Source: Acidovorax sp. SUPP3334
Lineage (GTDB): Bacteria > Pseudomonadota > Gammaproteobacteria > Burkholderiales > Burkholderiaceae_C
Reading direction: 5' to 3'
Assembly: GCF_030159055.1 (NCBI RefSeq)
Contig: NZ_BQXQ01000024.1
Coordinates: forward strand, 1 to 64,000
Length of the DNA stretch: 64,000 nucleotides
The notes under the pieces were generated by a model. That model saw only the letters and a program-made list of their open reading frames with translations. It ran no database searches and was not told the DNA's origin. Each line of letters opens with the position of its first letter. Position 1 is the stretch's first letter. Of the stretch, positions 1 to 11,143 are shown piece after piece. The translations under genes and the position numbers were made by a program.

Positions 1-7
1 CTTCCAA

Positions 8-13
8 TGTCAA
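8..13 (-). promoter_or_regulatory. Possible -35 box reading out of the left edge
   Basis: On the minus strand this hexamer reads TTGACA, a perfect sigma-70 -35 match, in the non-coding stretch downstream of der. The matching -10 would lie outside the window. In many betaproteobacteria hfq follows der, so this may be the hfq promoter; that is inference only, because neither the -10 nor the gene can be seen. Confidence 0.3.
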
Positions 14-123
14 TCTGGCATTCTTATGGCTGTTCATCCGGTGGGATCCCTCTGTGACTCTGAAGCGTGTTAACTCCAGTTTCCCAGACCCATTCGGGTG
101 AACAACCTATTGAGACATCACAG

Positions 124-1467
124 CTAGTGATCGCTCTTGTCAGAAAAAGGATTGTGAGAGGTCTTCAGCTCGATTCGAAGAGGTGTCCCTACCAAGTCGA
201 ACTCCTTGCGGAAGCGGCCCTCCAGAAACCGTTTATACGCCTCTGTGACATGTTCCAAGGAATTGCCGTGGATCACAATCACAGGGGGATTCATGCCTCC
301 TTGGTGCGCATACCGCAACTTAGGCCGGAACATACCCGATCGCTTGGGGGTTTGGAATTGCACAGCCTCCAATAGAAGTCGGGTCAATACGGGCGTAGAC
401 ATTTTGCACATTGCTGCTTTATGCGCCTGAATAACGGAACTCCATAGCGGGCCCAACCCTTGGCGCTTCTTTGCAGAAATGAAATGCAAGGATGCAAACT
501 TGAGGAACGACAACCGCGTCTCGATGGACCGCTCCAGCAGTTGGCGTCCATAGTCATCGATCGCATCCCACTTATTGATCGCCACGACCACCGCGCGACC
601 GCTTTCAAGGATGTATCCGGCAATGTGCGCATCTTGGTCGGTGACGCCTTGAGTGGCATCCAAGAGAAGCAGCACCACATTGGCAGACTCGATCGCCTGC
701 AGCGTTTTCACGACCGAGAATTTCTCGATGGCTTCAAACACCTTACCTTTGCGGCGCAGGCCTGCCGTGTCGACCAATTCGAAGCGCTGGCCGTTTCGCT
801 CAAACGGCACAGAGATGGCGTCACGAGTGGTTCCAGGCATATCGAACGCGACGAGACGCTCCTCGCCCAGCCAAGTATTGATCAACGTGGATTTGCCAAC
901 ATTAGGCCGCCCAGCAACCGCCAATTTGATGATGCTCTTGTCTTCGGTATCAGCATCCTCGTCCGGATCTGGAAGGTTCAGGGGCTCCAAAGCCAATTCA
1001 ACCAGACTGCGGATGCCCTGCCCATGCGCTGCCGATATGGGATAAATCTCACCAAGCCCCAATTCATAGAACTCGACCAGCTGCACGCCTTCACGCATCC
1101 CTTCAGCCTTGTTGCCCACCAGAAGGCAAGGCTTTCCGAGGCGACGCAAATAATTGGCGATGTCATGGTCTTGGGCAGAGAGCCCCGCTCGGGCATCGAC
1201 TACGAAGATGACGACGTCTGCTTCCGCAACGGCTTGCTGCGTTTGTTTGGCCATTTCTCGGTAAATGCCGCTGGCTGCATCCGGCTCAAAGCCACCAGTG
1301 TCGATCACGATGTACTCTTGCTTGCCCTGTTTACCGTTTCCGTAATGCCGGTCCCGCGTTAAACCGGCGAAGTCGGCAACGATCGCATCTCTCGATTTTG
1401 TGAGCCGGTTGAAAAGCGTGGATTTGCCCACATTCGGGCGGCCAACCAAAGCAATGACAGGTTTCAT
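124..1467 (-). CDS. der: Ribosome-assembly GTPase Der (EngA)
   Basis: Essential GTPase of 447 residues that acts in maturation of the 50S ribosomal subunit. Two tandem GTPase domains are plain: the P-loop GRPNVGKST occurs near the N-terminus and again near residue 185. They are followed by the KH-like C-terminal domain typical of Der. I chose the ATG at 1467 because the protein then starts [11 protein letters not shown], directly before the first G1 motif; the frame is open 15 codons further up but that stretch has no family match. It is the last gene seen of a long minus-strand series and lies just downstream of bamB. Base composition here is clearly lower in GC than beyond about 8 kb. Family identity is certain. 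Confidence 0.97.
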   Translation of the reverse strand: MKPVIALVGRPNVGKSTLFNRLTKSRDAIVADFAGLTRDRHYGNGKQGKQEYIVIDTGGFEPDAASGIYREMAKQTQQAVAEADVVIFVVDARAGLSAQDHDIANYLRRLGKPCLLVGNKAEGMREGVQLVEFYELGLGEIYPISAAHGQGIRSLVELALEPLNLPDPDEDADTEDKSIIKLAVAGRPNVGKSTLINTWLGEERLVAFDMPGTTRDAISVPFERNGQRFELVDTAGLRRKGKVFEAIEKFSVVKTLQAIESANVVLLLLDATQGVTDQDAHIAGYILESGRAVVVAINKWDAIDDYGRQLLERSIETRLSFLKFASLHFISAKKRQGLGPLWSSVIQAHKAAMCKMSTPVLTRLLLEAVQFQTPKRSGMFRPKLRYAHQGGMNPPVIVIHGNSLEHVTEAYKRFLEGRFRKEFDLVGTPLRIELKTSHNPFSDKSDH

Positions 1468-1480
1468 CCAGATCGATCCA

Positions 1481-2650
1481 TCAATCTGGACGGAAGCCAT
1501 ACACGCCGCCATTGCGCGTGACGACCACTAAGGTGTCGCCCGCAGCCACTGGGGCTGCAGCGATACCAGAACCATCGGTGGCCATGCGGTTCAGCGGAGC
1601 ACCATCTTCCCGAGAAAGCAGGTGCACCAAACCCGTATCGTCACCCACCACGACCGATCGGCCCAGCAGCAGTGGCCCCGTCAGCTTGCGGTATTGCAGG
1701 CGGTCTGACGACCAAGCGCGGGAGCCATCCGCACGGCGCCAAGCAACGACAACGCCATTGCTTTCAGTCCCGAAGATGGTCGTGTCGTCACCATGGATGC
1801 CCTCAGTCCCACTGGCTGGCTGTGTCCAAACGACAGAGCCGCGGATCGTGTTAACGCAGCCCACGGTAGAAACGAAAGCACGTGCGCAAACATTGTCACC
1901 CCCACGGCTCGTGCGCCCCACGAGTTCGACCAGACGTTCGACATCGTTAGTGCCTCTCGGGCTGGCCAGCGGTGCTTCCCAACGAACTGTTCCGTTGTCG
2001 GGATTGAAACCCACCATTCGACCCGACAAACCTACAACCAGCGTATCTCCCACTGCGGTCAACACACCTGACTGGCGCAACACGAGCGGTTCGCCCGGCC
2101 TGGGCTGATTCCACAACCGAACTCCCGTTCCAGCATCGAAAGCGGAGACTGAACGATCCGCAGCCAGCACAAATATGCGATTTCCAGCGACCAAGGGCGC
2201 CGTGTACGCCTGAGCCGAGAGCGGCTTGCGCCATATTTCGCGGCCATCGGACAAGGCGATCAACTGATTGTCGACAGAGACCACGGCGGCCCACTTTCCG
2301 TCGCTTCCCACTCCGGCGGACAGAGGAGTGCCCAGGGTGGCCCTCCAAATATCCCCGCCAGTGCGAGCGTCCACCGCTGCGACAACGCCATCCGCGGAAG
2401 CCAGAGTGACGGTGCTGCCATTCACGTGAACGTCCAGAGGCAGTCGACCAATGTTGCCTACCTTGGAAGTCCATGCTTGGCGCACGCCAAGCACTGGCAC
2501 ATTTGCACCCAATTCAGCCGGCTTAGGCTTCGACGGGCCACTCCAGAGGGAGCAGCCGGTCAGGAGGGAGCAGACGATCGCTGCAGCAACCGCCAAGGTG
2601 CGTGGTGCACCCAGGTTTCTCGCGGATAAATCCATTCGAACCCGATTCAT
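1481..2650 (-). CDS. bamB: Outer-membrane assembly lipoprotein BamB
   Basis: Lipoprotein component of the BAM complex, which inserts beta-barrel proteins into the outer membrane. The 389-residue product has a hydrophobic leader ending in the lipobox LLTGC (acylated Cys33), then repeated PQQ-like blades of an eight-bladed propeller, with recurring motifs such as [10 protein letters not shown] and VSAFDAGTG. The start at 2650 overlaps the stop of yfgM by four bases (ATGA), which supports it and implies translational coupling; an internal Met six residues on is a possible alternative. The order yfgM-bamB-der is the standard one in beta- and gammaproteobacteria. Confidence 0.95.
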   Translation of the reverse strand: MNRVRMDLSARNLGAPRTLAVAAAIVCSLLTGCSLWSGPSKPKPAELGANVPVLGVRQAWTSKVGNIGRLPLDVHVNGSTVTLASADGVVAAVDARTGGDIWRATLGTPLSAGVGSDGKWAAVVSVDNQLIALSDGREIWRKPLSAQAYTAPLVAGNRIFVLAADRSVSAFDAGTGVRLWNQPRPGEPLVLRQSGVLTAVGDTLVVGLSGRMVGFNPDNGTVRWEAPLASPRGTNDVERLVELVGRTSRGGDNVCARAFVSTVGCVNTIRGSVVWTQPASGTEGIHGDDTTIFGTESNGVVVAWRRADGSRAWSSDRLQYRKLTGPLLLGRSVVVGDDTGLVHLLSREDGAPLNRMATDGSGIAAAPVAAGDTLVVVTRNGGVYGFRPD

Positions 2651-3327
2651 TTGGCGTCTCCCGCGGTAGAAGCCGATGCCAAGAGTTGAGGTTGAACACC
2701 CAAGGCATTCAGCTTGACCTCCACCAACCTGCGGTACTCGATCCCCTCTTCAAGAGACTTGTAAGCACGCTGATACTCAGCGATAGCCTCCTGCTTTTTA
2801 TCCAGCAATACCAGCACATCACCCTTGCGATCAGCGATGACCGCATCGAACTCTGCGGGGAAACTGCCAGACAATTGCTTCAACGCATCGTCATACGCCT
2901 TCTGGTCCATCAGCAGTCCAGCCAACCGGAGTTTGGCCAACGCCTTGTACCCCTCGTCCGATGCATTCTCGGAAACCCACGTCAGCGCGGCTTTTGCGCC
3001 ATCTGCATTTCCCGCCTCTGCCAAACTCTTGGCGACGAGCAAACCGGCTTGACCCGCTTTGGTGGTACTGCCATATCGTGACTTGAGGTCGCCGAAAGCC
3101 TGTTCCAAGCGCGCAGTGTCTTTGGCTTGAGCCGCTGTCTCCACCGCATCGGAAAGCGCGGCGGCCTGTGCAGCCTGCCTGTTCTGCCAATATTGGTATC
3201 CATTCCAAGCAGCAAATGCGCCGAACACCAGGACCAGCAGCCCAGTGATAAGCGTGCCCCAGGTGTTCCAGAAATGCTTGAGTTGGTCAAGCTGCTCTTG
3301 TTCTTCAAGATCGAGGTGATTTGCCAT
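2647..3327 (-). CDS. yfgM: YfgM-family TPR membrane protein
   Basis: A 226-residue inner-membrane protein of the YfgM family, in E. coli an ancillary partner of the SecYEG translocon that helps hand proteins to periplasmic chaperones. An N-terminal cytoplasmic stretch (MANHLDLEEQEQLDQLKHFW) is followed by one transmembrane helix at about residues 24-43 and a periplasmic part rich in Ala/Leu helical repeats of TPR type. It lies 12 bases downstream of hisS and overlaps bamB by four bases, so it is almost surely in the same operon. The family call is firm; the role rests on E. coli work. Confidence 0.9.
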   Translation of the reverse strand: MANHLDLEEQEQLDQLKHFWNTWGTLITGLLVLVFGAFAAWNGYQYWQNRQAAQAAALSDAVETAAQAKDTARLEQAFGDLKSRYGSTTKAGQAGLLVAKSLAEAGNADGAKAALTWVSENASDEGYKALAKLRLAGLLMDQKAYDDALKQLSGSFPAEFDAVIADRKGDVLVLLDKKQEAIAEYQRAYKSLEEGIEYRRLVEVKLNALGVQPQLLASASTAGDAK

Positions 3328-3339
3328 GTAGGGTCCGTG

Positions 3340-4674
3340 TTAGCGGGGGGATTGTAGAGTGGGCGCCCAGTCGAGCAGCTCATCCAGCGGCCGCTCCACC
3401 TGCTCAGCGCCGCTTTCTCGCAATGGTTTAACGGTCACTGCGGAGCGAGCAAGCTCATCGGCGCCAAAGATCAGTGCATATCTGCATCCGCTGGCATCGG
3501 CCTTTTTGAATTGAGATTTCATGCTGCCCATACCTTCGCCTGCCGCAGCTGGACTGTGCATCTGCACACTCACCCCTGAGGCACGCAGCCGCTGCAGAAC
3601 TGCCATCACCCGAGGCAACGAAGCCACATCAGGAATCACTGCATAGGCATCAGCGACCAAAGCAGGAGCAGCCGCTTCTTGCTCTTTCACCAGTTCAAGC
3701 ACTCGTTCGATTCCCAATGCCCAACCTACAGCGGCAGCCGGTTTACCGCCAATTTGTTCAAAGAGATAGTCATAGCGCCCGCCGCCACAGATCGTGCCCT
3801 GCGAGCCCAATTGATCCGTGACGAACTCAAAGACCGTCAGGTTGTAGTAGTCCATTCCACGGACCAGCCGCGGGTTGACAGTCCAATTGACGCCATTCGC
3901 ATCGAGAATCGCTTTCACGCTATCGAAATGGCGCCTTGACTCCTCGCCAAGGTAATCAAGGAGCTGGGGTGCGCCGTCCACCAAGCTTTGCATGGCTGGG
4001 TTCTTGGTGTCCAGAATACGCAGGGGATTGCTGTGCAAGCGACGGCGGGCATCCTCATCCAGAAGATCCGAATGCCCCTCCAAGTAAGCGATCAATGCAG
4101 AGCGATGGACCTTGCGCTCCTCGGGCTGCCCAAGGCTGTTGAGTTCCAGCCGGATATTTTTGAGCCCCAACTCTTTCCATAAAGCATCGACCAGCAAAAT
4201 CAATTCAGCATCGACCTCCGGACCGTGAAAGCCCATGGCCTCTGCTCCGATCTGGTGGAATTGCCGGTAGCGTCCCCGCTGCGGTCGCTCATGCCGGAAC
4301 ATCGGGCCCATGTAGTACAAGCGCTTGCCCCCGTCATACAGCATAGAGTGCTCGGCTGCAGCCCGAACCACCCCCGCAGTTGCTTCGGGCCGCAAAGTCA
4401 AGTGCTCTCCATTGAGCCGATCCTCAAAAGAGTACATCTCCTTTTCGACGATGTCCGTGACCTCTCCCAGACCCCGCACGAACAATGCCGTCGGCTCCAC
4501 GATAGGGGTCCGAATATTGCGATACGCATACCGGGCCATCAACCCACGTACCTTGTCCTCCAGCCATTCCCAACGTGCAGAATCTGGAGGGAGAATGTCG
4601 TTCATCCCCTTGACGGCCACGAGTTTTCCGGTCTTGGGTTGCGAATTGGTTGTCTTGTTGCTCACGGAATGCAT
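3340..4674 (-). CDS. hisS: Histidyl-tRNA synthetase
   Basis: Class II aminoacyl-tRNA synthetase that charges tRNA-His. The 444-residue protein contains the start of the catalytic core ([15 protein letters not shown]), motif 2 around the [19 protein letters not shown] segment, the HisRS-specific [15 protein letters not shown] segment and a motif 3-like [14 protein letters not shown], then the C-terminal anticodon-binding domain. I took the ATG at 4674 ([10 protein letters not shown]); the frame is open a further 17 codons upstream without recognisable sequence, and the short basic leader is variable in this family. It sits between ispG and yfgM, the usual order. Confidence 0.96.
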   Translation of the reverse strand: MHSVSNKTTNSQPKTGKLVAVKGMNDILPPDSARWEWLEDKVRGLMARYAYRNIRTPIVEPTALFVRGLGEVTDIVEKEMYSFEDRLNGEHLTLRPEATAGVVRAAAEHSMLYDGGKRLYYMGPMFRHERPQRGRYRQFHQIGAEAMGFHGPEVDAELILLVDALWKELGLKNIRLELNSLGQPEERKVHRSALIAYLEGHSDLLDEDARRRLHSNPLRILDTKNPAMQSLVDGAPQLLDYLGEESRRHFDSVKAILDANGVNWTVNPRLVRGMDYYNLTVFEFVTDQLGSQGTICGGGRYDYLFEQIGGKPAAAVGWALGIERVLELVKEQEAAAPALVADAYAVIPDVASLPRVMAVLQRLRASGVSVQMHSPAAAGEGMGSMKSQFKKADASGCRYALIFGADELARSAVTVKPLRESGAEQVERPLDELLDWAPTLQSPR

Positions 4675-4748
4675 CGATTGGTTGAATGGCTGGATTTGGG
4701 CAGGAATGGCCCGCGCCAAGCGCAACGCGAAAAAGGCTTCGACTGGGA

Positions 4749-6029
4749 TCAGGAAGCGACGACTGCCGTGCTGAAGCGGTCGGCAATGTACTTTTCCACG
4801 AGCTGCTGAAATTCCTGCGCGATATTGTCACCGCGCAAGGTCAACGCTTTCTCGCCGTCAATGAAGACGGGGGCTGCGGGAGCCTCCCCGGTGCCTGGCA
4901 GGCTGATACCAATGTCGGCATGTTTGCTTTCGCCCGGACCGTTCACGATGCAGCCCATCACCGCTACCTTGATCTTTTCGACGCCAGGGTACTTGAGCCT
5001 CCAAACCGGCATTTGCGACCGCAAGAAATCATCGATCTGCTTCGCCAATTCCTGGAAAGTGGTGCTGGTTGTACGTCCGCAACCGGGACAAGCAGTCACG
5101 CTGGGAACGAACATGCGCAATCCCAATGCCTGCAAAATTTCGGAACCTACTACGACCTCCTGGGTGCGCGCCTCTCCCGGCTGAGGGGTAAGAGACACAC
5201 GAATGGTGTCGCCAATGCCCTCCTGCAAAAGGATGGACAGCGCAGTCGTGGATGCCACCGTCCCTTTGGTCCCCATGCCCGCTTCGGTCAGGCCCAAATG
5301 CAGTGCATAGTCACAGCGTTTAGCCAGCTCTCGGTATACCGAAACCAAGTCTTGTACACCGCTGACCTTGCACGACAGAATGATCTGGTCACCGTTCAAC
5401 CCCATCGCTTCAGCACGTTTTGCCGACTCGATGGCCGAAGTGATGAGCGCTTCGTACATCACCTGACGTGCATCCCAGGGAGACGGCCGGCGGCTGTTGG
5501 CATCCATCAACTCGGCAAGCAACTCCTGATCGAGACTGCCCCAGTTGACGCCAATGCGCACAGCCTTGTCCCATCGCATCGCCGCATCGATCATCTGACC
5601 GAATTGGCGGTCCCGCTTGTCACCCTTTCCGACATTGCCAGGATTGATGCGGTACTTGGAGAGTGCCTTGGCACATTCCGGATACTCAGTGAGCAAGCGA
5701 TGGCCGTTGTAATGAAAGTCGCCCACCAACGGAACGGTCTCTCCCATCCGGTCCAGTTGCTCGCGGATATAAGGCACCGCGGCCGCAGCCTCGGGTGTAT
5801 TCACAGTGATGCGGACAAACTCTGAACCCGCCTGTGCCAACTCCTTGACCTGGATGGCCGTACCGATCGCATCCACGGTATCGGTATTGGTCATGGACTG
5901 AACGCGCACCGGTGCGTCGCCCCCCACCGTGACCACGCGCGAGCCCCACGCGATTCGGGCTTGGCGGGAACGGCGAGGCAAGGGAAATGCCATCGCAATG
6001 GGTTGATCAGCGGTAGAGAAGAGATTCAC
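4749..6029 (-). CDS. ispG: HMBPP synthase IspG (GcpE)
   Basis: Iron-sulfur enzyme of the methylerythritol phosphate pathway that reduces 2-C-methyl-D-erythritol 2,4-cyclodiphosphate to HMBPP. The 426 residues cover the TIM-barrel half and the C-terminal half with the three expected [4Fe-4S] cysteines: Cys314 and Cys317 ([10 protein letters not shown]) and Cys360 ([11 protein letters not shown]). The start at 6029 overlaps the rodZ stop by four bases and has a good ribosome site (GAGGTG six bases upstream), which fixes it. It forms part of the pilW-rodZ-ispG-hisS series. Confidence 0.96.
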   Translation of the reverse strand: MNLFSTADQPIAMAFPLPRRSRQARIAWGSRVVTVGGDAPVRVQSMTNTDTVDAIGTAIQVKELAQAGSEFVRITVNTPEAAAAVPYIREQLDRMGETVPLVGDFHYNGHRLLTEYPECAKALSKYRINPGNVGKGDKRDRQFGQMIDAAMRWDKAVRIGVNWGSLDQELLAELMDANSRRPSPWDARQVMYEALITSAIESAKRAEAMGLNGDQIILSCKVSGVQDLVSVYRELAKRCDYALHLGLTEAGMGTKGTVASTTALSILLQEGIGDTIRVSLTPQPGEARTQEVVVGSEILQALGLRMFVPSVTACPGCGRTTSTTFQELAKQIDDFLRSQMPVWRLKYPGVEKIKVAVMGCIVNGPGESKHADIGISLPGTGEAPAAPVFIDGEKALTLRGDNIAQEFQQLVEKYIADRFSTAVVAS

Positions 6030-6952
6030 GGTTTCACCTCAAATCGGGCAACGTTCTCGCGCGATGCGGTTCTGAGTTCCAACGGTTTTCCATGCACCAC
6101 CACGTCGGTAACATCGGCCTTACCGATGATCACAGACCACGGAGGCGTGCCGGGTACCGTCACCGTTTCGCCGGCAGCCAAGACCCGTTGCAACACAGTC
6201 GTTCCACCCATGCCGCGCACCTGAACCCAGGACTCACCCCGCGTGCGGATCACCAGCGCCGCGCTTGTCGAATCAACCGCAGGCGAAGACGCTGTGGAAG
6301 AATCGGTCGCAGGCGCCACGCTCGCCGCAGCGCTTGAGGCTCCAGACATGGAGGGCGAAGATGCAGACGTAATGGAGACGGAGGGAGAAAGAGCAGGAGG
6401 AGTTGCCCCTGCCAGTGAGTCGGCGCTTTTTTCGCCATCTCCAACCGTTTCCAGCGAAGTGCCTTTGTCGGAAGCGCTGTCGCCACCTGCCATGCCGACA
6501 GGACGATGCGGCCACAACAGGAGCACAGCGGCAGCCACCAACAAGGCGACAACGGCTATGACAGCCATACGGGACCCCGTCGCACCTGAAGAAGATGTCA
6601 ACTGACCATTGCTGGGCTTGAAGGACGCATTGATGCCACGATGAGCCGACAGCGCCGGTGGGCGATTCTGCGGCAGCAGCGCCAGCACGGGTGCAGGATC
6701 AACCTTCAACGTCCTGCACATGCTGGACGCCAGGGCGCGCACGAAAACCACGTCGGGAAAAACATCGAAATACCCGGCTTCCAATGCTTCCAACTTGTGC
6801 ACGGGCACCTTGAGGGCGACAGCCAGGTCCGCAATGTGCACACCGGCCGACTCACGGGCCTGCCGCAACATCATGCCGGCAGCCACACTGTCCTGCGTGG
6901 GGCCAACCTCATCGTTCACGGGTTGCGCATCGTGCGACACCGACTCATTCAT
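6026..6952 (-). CDS. rodZ: Cell-shape protein RodZ (HTH / transmembrane / DUF4115)
   Basis: Bitopic membrane protein that links MreB filaments to the cell-wall machinery. In 308 residues it has an N-terminal Xre-like helix-turn-helix (about residues 25-90, [20 protein letters not shown]), a long linker, one transmembrane helix at about residues 129-147, a low-complexity Ser/Ala-rich periplasmic spacer and the C-terminal DUF4115 beta domain ([14 protein letters not shown]). I preferred the ATG at 6952, preceded by GAGGGG, over an in-frame ATG at 6970 whose ribosome site is too distant. It overlaps pilW by eight bases and ispG by four. Confidence 0.9.
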   Translation of the reverse strand: MNESVSHDAQPVNDEVGPTQDSVAAGMMLRQARESAGVHIADLAVALKVPVHKLEALEAGYFDVFPDVVFVRALASSMCRTLKVDPAPVLALLPQNRPPALSAHRGINASFKPSNGQLTSSSGATGSRMAVIAVVALLVAAAVLLLWPHRPVGMAGGDSASDKGTSLETVGDGEKSADSLAGATPPALSPSVSITSASSPSMSGASSAAASVAPATDSSTASSPAVDSTSAALVIRTRGESWVQVRGMGGTTVLQRVLAAGETVTVPGTPPWSVIIGKADVTDVVVHGKPLELRTASRENVARFEVKP

Positions 6953-7778
6953 TGAACGCCCCTCGGTCATAAGCCATCAATTCCTTGGAATCCGGAAAAC
7001 GCTTGCGAAGTTGCTCTGCCAGTTGCCGCATCGCCACCGTGTCTCCTTGCGCACGCTCGATCTTCATGCCCAACCAGAGCGATTCGGCATTGGCAAGTTC
7101 GCTGTTGTTGAGCCGGCGAATATAGAACTGGGAACGCTTGATCTCACCACGCCGAAACATGAGCGACGACAGGTTGTATCCAACCACCGGATTACCGGCA
7201 TCCAGCTCGTACGCCTTGAGCAAGGTCTGCTCGGCTTCAGCAATCTGTCCCGCGCGTTCCTGGCACAGGCCCTGCGCCATCAGCGTCTTGCCGCGCGCGG
7301 TGTAGGTGCGGCTGGCGAGCGCACGCTCGAAATATTGATAGCTCTCCGCATACTTCTGTTGCTGGCACAAGAGCCAGCCGTAGTTGTGCAAAAGATTGGG
7401 CTCGGAAGGGTGATATCCCATCGCTCGTCGGAAGCTGTCTTCTGCAAGCGGCAAATCGCCCAGACGCAGATAAATCAACCCGCGAAGGTTGTAGGCGTCG
7501 CCGTACGAAGGATCGGTGACAAGCGACTGCCGCACTTCGTCCAGCGCCACCGTGGTCTGGCCCATCTCAAGATAATTGGCAGCCAGTTCCAATCGCAGCC
7601 TGGCGCGGCGGCGAATTTCTGTTTCTTCGGAAGGCGTGGCGTACTCGGCGCCTCCCGAGCTGGCGTTCACACCACCAGGTGCTGCGCACCCGGCAAGTCC
7701 GGCTGCGCCCAACGCAGCGACGCACAAAGCCAAAGCCAGCCGGGCATGCCGCTGAAAAACCGCCACCGATCTCGTCAT
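6945..7778 (-). CDS. pilW: Type IV pilus biogenesis lipoprotein PilW/PilF (TPR)
   Basis: Outer-membrane lipoprotein with TPR repeats that promotes PilQ secretin assembly and pilus stability. The 277-residue product starts MTRSVAVFQRH and has a leader ending in the lipobox LAGC (Cys31), then consecutive TPR motifs such as GDAYNLRGLIYLRLGDLPLAEDSFRRA-type units and LLHNYGWLLCQQQKYAESYQ. The start at 7778 places the leader correctly; the frame stays open upstream without meaning. It follows rlmN after a 186-base gap and overlaps rodZ. The rlmN-pilW-rodZ order is conserved across betaproteobacteria. Confidence 0.92.
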   Translation of the reverse strand: MTRSVAVFQRHARLALALCVAALGAAGLAGCAAPGGVNASSGGAEYATPSEETEIRRRARLRLELAANYLEMGQTTVALDEVRQSLVTDPSYGDAYNLRGLIYLRLGDLPLAEDSFRRAMGYHPSEPNLLHNYGWLLCQQQKYAESYQYFERALASRTYTARGKTLMAQGLCQERAGQIAEAEQTLLKAYELDAGNPVVGYNLSSLMFRRGEIKRSQFYIRRLNNSELANAESLWLGMKIERAQGDTVAMRQLAEQLRKRFPDSKELMAYDRGAFNE

Positions 7779-7964
7779 GTAGATCCTCCTGCGCAAAAGC
7801 AAAACAGCAATGCGCCAGCTTTCAGAAAAAGGGGGTTTGATCGTCCCGTTGCGCGCACCAAGACAGGTGCTTTGTCCATCACTCAGCCACTCCTCAACGC
7901 GTTGTCTCTGGCAACGCAAGCACAGCAGCATCTGCCAGAGTTGTCAAAAGCGCCACAGAAAAAA

Positions 7965-9086
7965 TCACGTCACGGGCTTGAGGATGATGGTTCGCTGCTT
8001 GGCCATGCGCTCGGCAGCCCGGGTGCGGTCTTTCACATCACCCGCCAGTTGGCCGCACGCAGCGTCGATATCGTCGCCGCGCGTTTTGCGCACGGTCGTA
8101 ACGATACCCGCATCAACCAGCAGCTTGGCGAAAACCGCGACTTGCTGAGGGGTCGATCGGTGCAGGCCGGATGCCGGAAATGGATTGAAGGGGATCAAGT
8201 TGAACTTGCAGCGCACGCCCTGGCCATTGCGCGGTCGCACCAGATCGATCAACTGGCGGGCATGCTCTGCCTGATCATTCACACCGTCGAGCATGCAGTA
8301 TTCGAAAGTGATGAAGTCGCGAGGAGCGTGAGCCAAGTACCGCTGGCAAGCATCCAGCAATTCCTGCAGCGGATATTTGCGATTCAACGGGACAAGGTTG
8401 TCACGCAGGGGATCGTTGGGTGCGTGCAGCGATACCGCCAGCGCAACTGGACAATCCTGCGCCAGCCGATCCATCATGGGCACCACGCCAGACGTCGATA
8501 CAGTCACGCGGCGGCGAGACAAACCATAGCCATGGTCGTCCAGCATCGCACGCAAGGCGGGCACAAGGGCCGTGTAATTCTGCAAGGGCTCGCCCATGCC
8601 CATCATGACCACGTTAGAGATCACGCGCTCTTCGCGGCCAAGCCGCCGGCGCAGCGCATGTTCGGTAAACCACAACTGGGCAATGATTTCGCCAGTGGTC
8701 AGATTGCGGCTGAAACCTTGGTGCCCCGTCGAGCAGAATCGGCAACCGACAGCGCAGCCCGCCTGCGAGGAAACGCACAAGGTGCCCCGGTCGTCCTCTG
8801 GAATGAACACGGTTTCGACGGCGTTGCCGTCACCCACGTCGAACAACCACTTCACGGTACCGTCGGCTGAAACATGCTCGCTCACGACGGGCAGTGCCTG
8901 CACGTGCGCGCAGGACTTGAGTTTTTCGCGCAGCGACTTGGCCAGATCGCTCATCTGATCAAAATCGTGCGCGCCTCGCTGGTGAATCCAGCGAAACAAT
9001 TGGGTCGCCCGAAAACGCTTCTCCCCCAGCCGCTCACAAAAAGCAGCCAGACCATCGAGGTCGAAGTCGAGGAGGTTTGTGGTCAT
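7965..9086 (-). CDS. rlmN: 23S rRNA/tRNA adenine-C2 methyltransferase RlmN
   Basis: Radical-SAM methyltransferase that makes m2A2503 in 23S rRNA and m2A37 in some tRNAs. The 373-residue protein carries the cluster motif CAVGCRFC (Cys111, Cys115, Cys118) and the two cysteines used in the ping-pong mechanism: Cys104 (GTLCVSSQ) and Cys344 ([10 protein letters not shown]), by analogy with Cys118 and Cys355 of the E. coli enzyme. Length and motif spacing are normal, so it should be active. It lies between ndk and pilW on the minus strand. Confidence 0.96.
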   Translation of the reverse strand: MTTNLLDFDLDGLAAFCERLGEKRFRATQLFRWIHQRGAHDFDQMSDLAKSLREKLKSCAHVQALPVVSEHVSADGTVKWLFDVGDGNAVETVFIPEDDRGTLCVSSQAGCAVGCRFCSTGHQGFSRNLTTGEIIAQLWFTEHALRRRLGREERVISNVVMMGMGEPLQNYTALVPALRAMLDDHGYGLSRRRVTVSTSGVVPMMDRLAQDCPVALAVSLHAPNDPLRDNLVPLNRKYPLQELLDACQRYLAHAPRDFITFEYCMLDGVNDQAEHARQLIDLVRPRNGQGVRCKFNLIPFNPFPASGLHRSTPQQVAVFAKLLVDAGIVTTVRKTRGDDIDAACGQLAGDVKDRTRAAERMAKQRTIILKPVT

Positions 9087-9173
9087 CGGAGCGAGGGCTG
9101 TTCACGTCGATCACCGCCCCCTGCGCGAGGCGCGCGGCCTGGGCAGCGCTCCGGCGCAAGGGTGGATCGCATC

Positions 9174-9599
9174 TCAGCGCGAGTAGATGTTGAGGCCTGG
9201 GAAGAAGAAAGCCACTTCAGCCTGGGCGGTTTCGCTGGCATCGGAACCGTGCACTGCGTTGGCATCGATGCTGTCGGCGAAATCGGCGCGAATGGTGCCG
9301 GCTTCTGCCTTCTTTGGATCCGTAGCGCCCATCAGTTCACGGTTTTTCAGGATGGCGTTTTCGCCTTCCAACGCCTGGATCATCACAGGGCCGGAGATCA
9401 TGAAGTCCACCAGGTCCTTGAAGAAAGGACGCTCTTTGTGGACCGCGTAGAACTGCTCGGCTTCCAGGCGCGACAGGTGGGCCATGCGCGCTGCGACCAC
9501 TTTCAGGCCGGCAGCTTCGAAACGGGCGTAGATCTGGCCGATGACGTTCTTGGCAACTGCGTCGGGCTTGATGATGGAGAGAGTGCGTTCGATAGCCAT
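9174..9599 (-). CDS. ndk: Nucleoside diphosphate kinase
   Basis: Transfers the gamma phosphate of ATP to nucleoside diphosphates through a phosphohistidine and so balances nucleotide triphosphate pools. It has the normal bacterial length of 141 residues; the catalytic His117 lies in the [12 protein letters not shown] signature, with the N-terminal [12 protein letters not shown] strand. A purine-rich ribosome site (CAGGAAAATC) precedes the ATG at 9599. A 98-base gap separates it from rluB upstream, where a possible promoter is listed. Confidence 0.97.
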   Translation of the reverse strand: MAIERTLSIIKPDAVAKNVIGQIYARFEAAGLKVVAARMAHLSRLEAEQFYAVHKERPFFKDLVDFMISGPVMIQALEGENAILKNRELMGATDPKKAEAGTIRADFADSIDANAVHGSDASETAQAEVAFFFPGLNIYSR

Positions 9600-9659
9600 G
9601 TTGATTTTCCTGGAGAGTGGTGGTTGATTTGATTTTTTGCCCTGCGGACAAAGCTCTCG

Positions 9660-9686
9660 ATTCTAACTGGGCCCATTTGTCCCCAA
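9660..9686 (-). promoter_or_regulatory. Possible sigma-70 promoter of ndk
   Basis: On the minus strand TTGGGG (9681-9686) is followed after 15 bases by TAGAAT (9660-9665), about 60 bases before the ndk start. The -10 is good, but the -35 is weak and the spacing is short, so this is tentative. A promoter is plausible because rluB ends immediately upstream. Confidence 0.33.
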
Positions 9687-9697
9687 TTTACGAATGA

Positions 9698-11143
9698 TCA
9701 GCGTCCGCCGCGACGGGGAGGACCGTTGCGCTTTTGGTCCTGGCGGTAGCGAGACAGACTGTCCGTTCCGATATAGCCGACCGATGTTTTCATGGGATCT
9801 GGCTGGCTGCTGGCGCCGCCACCACCCTGGCGATTGCCGGGTGCGCCATCCTTGCCACGTCCCGCGCCTTGGCCGTAGCCTGATTTGCGCGCGGGCGGCA
9901 CGGACGCATCGCGCGGACCGCTGCCCACATTGCGACCGCGGGGGCCGCCCCTGCGCAGGCCACTTTTGCGGTCGGCAGCATTACCCGCAGGCGCTTCACT
10001 GGGCTCCCGGGGAGTCTTGTTGGCTCCCACTGCCTGCATGAGCGCACGAATGTCACGTTCGTCCAGTTCCAGCCACGCGCCACGCTTGAGCCCACGGGGA
10101 AGCATCATGGCCCCATAGCGAATGCGGATGAGACGACTCACGGCGTGGCCCACCGCTTCGAGCATGCGACGAACTTCGCGGTTGCGCCCCTCGGAAATGG
10201 TCACCCGGTACCAGCAATTGGAGCCTTCGCCACCGCCGTCCTCGATGGAGCCGAAGGCGGCCATGCCGTCATCCAGTTGCACGCCATCGAGCAAGCGCTG
10301 CTTTTCCTCGTTGCTGAGTGCACCCAGCACACGCACGGCATATTCGCGCTCCAGGCCGAAGCGGGGGTGCATCAGCTGGTTCGCCAGTTCGCCAGAACTC
10401 GTGAAAAGCAACAGGCCTTCGGTGTTCAGATCCAGTCGTCCCACGGATTGCCACTTGCCATGGACCAGCCGCGGCAGCTTGCGAAACACAGTGGGCCGGT
10501 TTTGCGGGTCGTCATGCGTGACCACCTCGCCTGCGGGCTTGTGATAGGCGATCACCCGTGCTGGAGGGGGATCGATGCGGTAGCGAATCGGGCGGCCGTT
10601 GACCTTCACCTGGTCACCGAACTGCACCCGCTGCCCGATGTGCGCTGGTTCGTTGTTGACCGAAATGCGGCCCTCAAGAATCAACTGCTCCATTTCGAGG
10701 CGAGACCCCAGGCCTGCCTGCGCCAGCACCTTGTGCAACTTGGGTGTTTCCACCTGGGGCAACAAAACGCGCCGGGCGGGGACCGCATCGGCCACCGTCT
10801 CGTCTTCGTCGAGCTGGCCAGACACCACGTCGGCGAACTGATATCCGGCGGTGGTCCGTCCGCCCGGCTCACGCGCCGGCGGCTTGCGCGAAGGCTTGAT
10901 GGGCGCAGGCGCCACAGGTTCTGCCTTGGCAGGAGGGGAATTTGCCTGCGCTGCATCGTTGTCGATCGCCTCGGGGGACAGCGAGCCTGCAGAAACCTCC
11001 TGCGGCACGGCCGCGGCAGCCTCAGCCTCTGGAGGCGCCTTCTTGCGAGGCGGCTTGCGGGCCGTGGGCTTCTTCGCACCAGCTTCCTGATCGACATGCG
11101 TTGCAGGCTGGTCGTCGGAGGGGTCGGAAATAGGATCGTTCAT
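9698..11143 (-). CDS. rluB: 23S rRNA pseudouridine synthase RluB with long disordered ends
   Basis: Makes pseudouridine at position 2605 (E. coli numbering) of 23S rRNA. The 481-residue product is much longer than the roughly 290 of E. coli RluB. Residues 1-130 are an Ala/Pro/Lys-rich, probably disordered arm; an S4 RNA-binding domain follows (about 135-185); the catalytic domain has Asp238 in the [13 protein letters not shown] motif; residues after about 380 form a Gly/Arg/Lys-rich tail. Such tails are common in Burkholderiales and probably bind RNA without sequence specificity. The start overlaps the scpB stop by four bases. Confidence 0.92.
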   Translation of the reverse strand: MNDPISDPSDDQPATHVDQEAGAKKPTARKPPRKKAPPEAEAAAAVPQEVSAGSLSPEAIDNDAAQANSPPAKAEPVAPAPIKPSRKPPAREPGGRTTAGYQFADVVSGQLDEDETVADAVPARRVLLPQVETPKLHKVLAQAGLGSRLEMEQLILEGRISVNNEPAHIGQRVQFGDQVKVNGRPIRYRIDPPPARVIAYHKPAGEVVTHDDPQNRPTVFRKLPRLVHGKWQSVGRLDLNTEGLLLFTSSGELANQLMHPRFGLEREYAVRVLGALSNEEKQRLLDGVQLDDGMAAFGSIEDGGGEGSNCWYRVTISEGRNREVRRMLEAVGHAVSRLIRIRYGAMMLPRGLKRGAWLELDERDIRALMQAVGANKTPREPSEAPAGNAADRKSGLRRGGPRGRNVGSGPRDASVPPARKSGYGQGAGRGKDGAPGNRQGGGGASSQPDPMKTSVGYIGTDSLSRYRQDQKRNGPPRRGGR

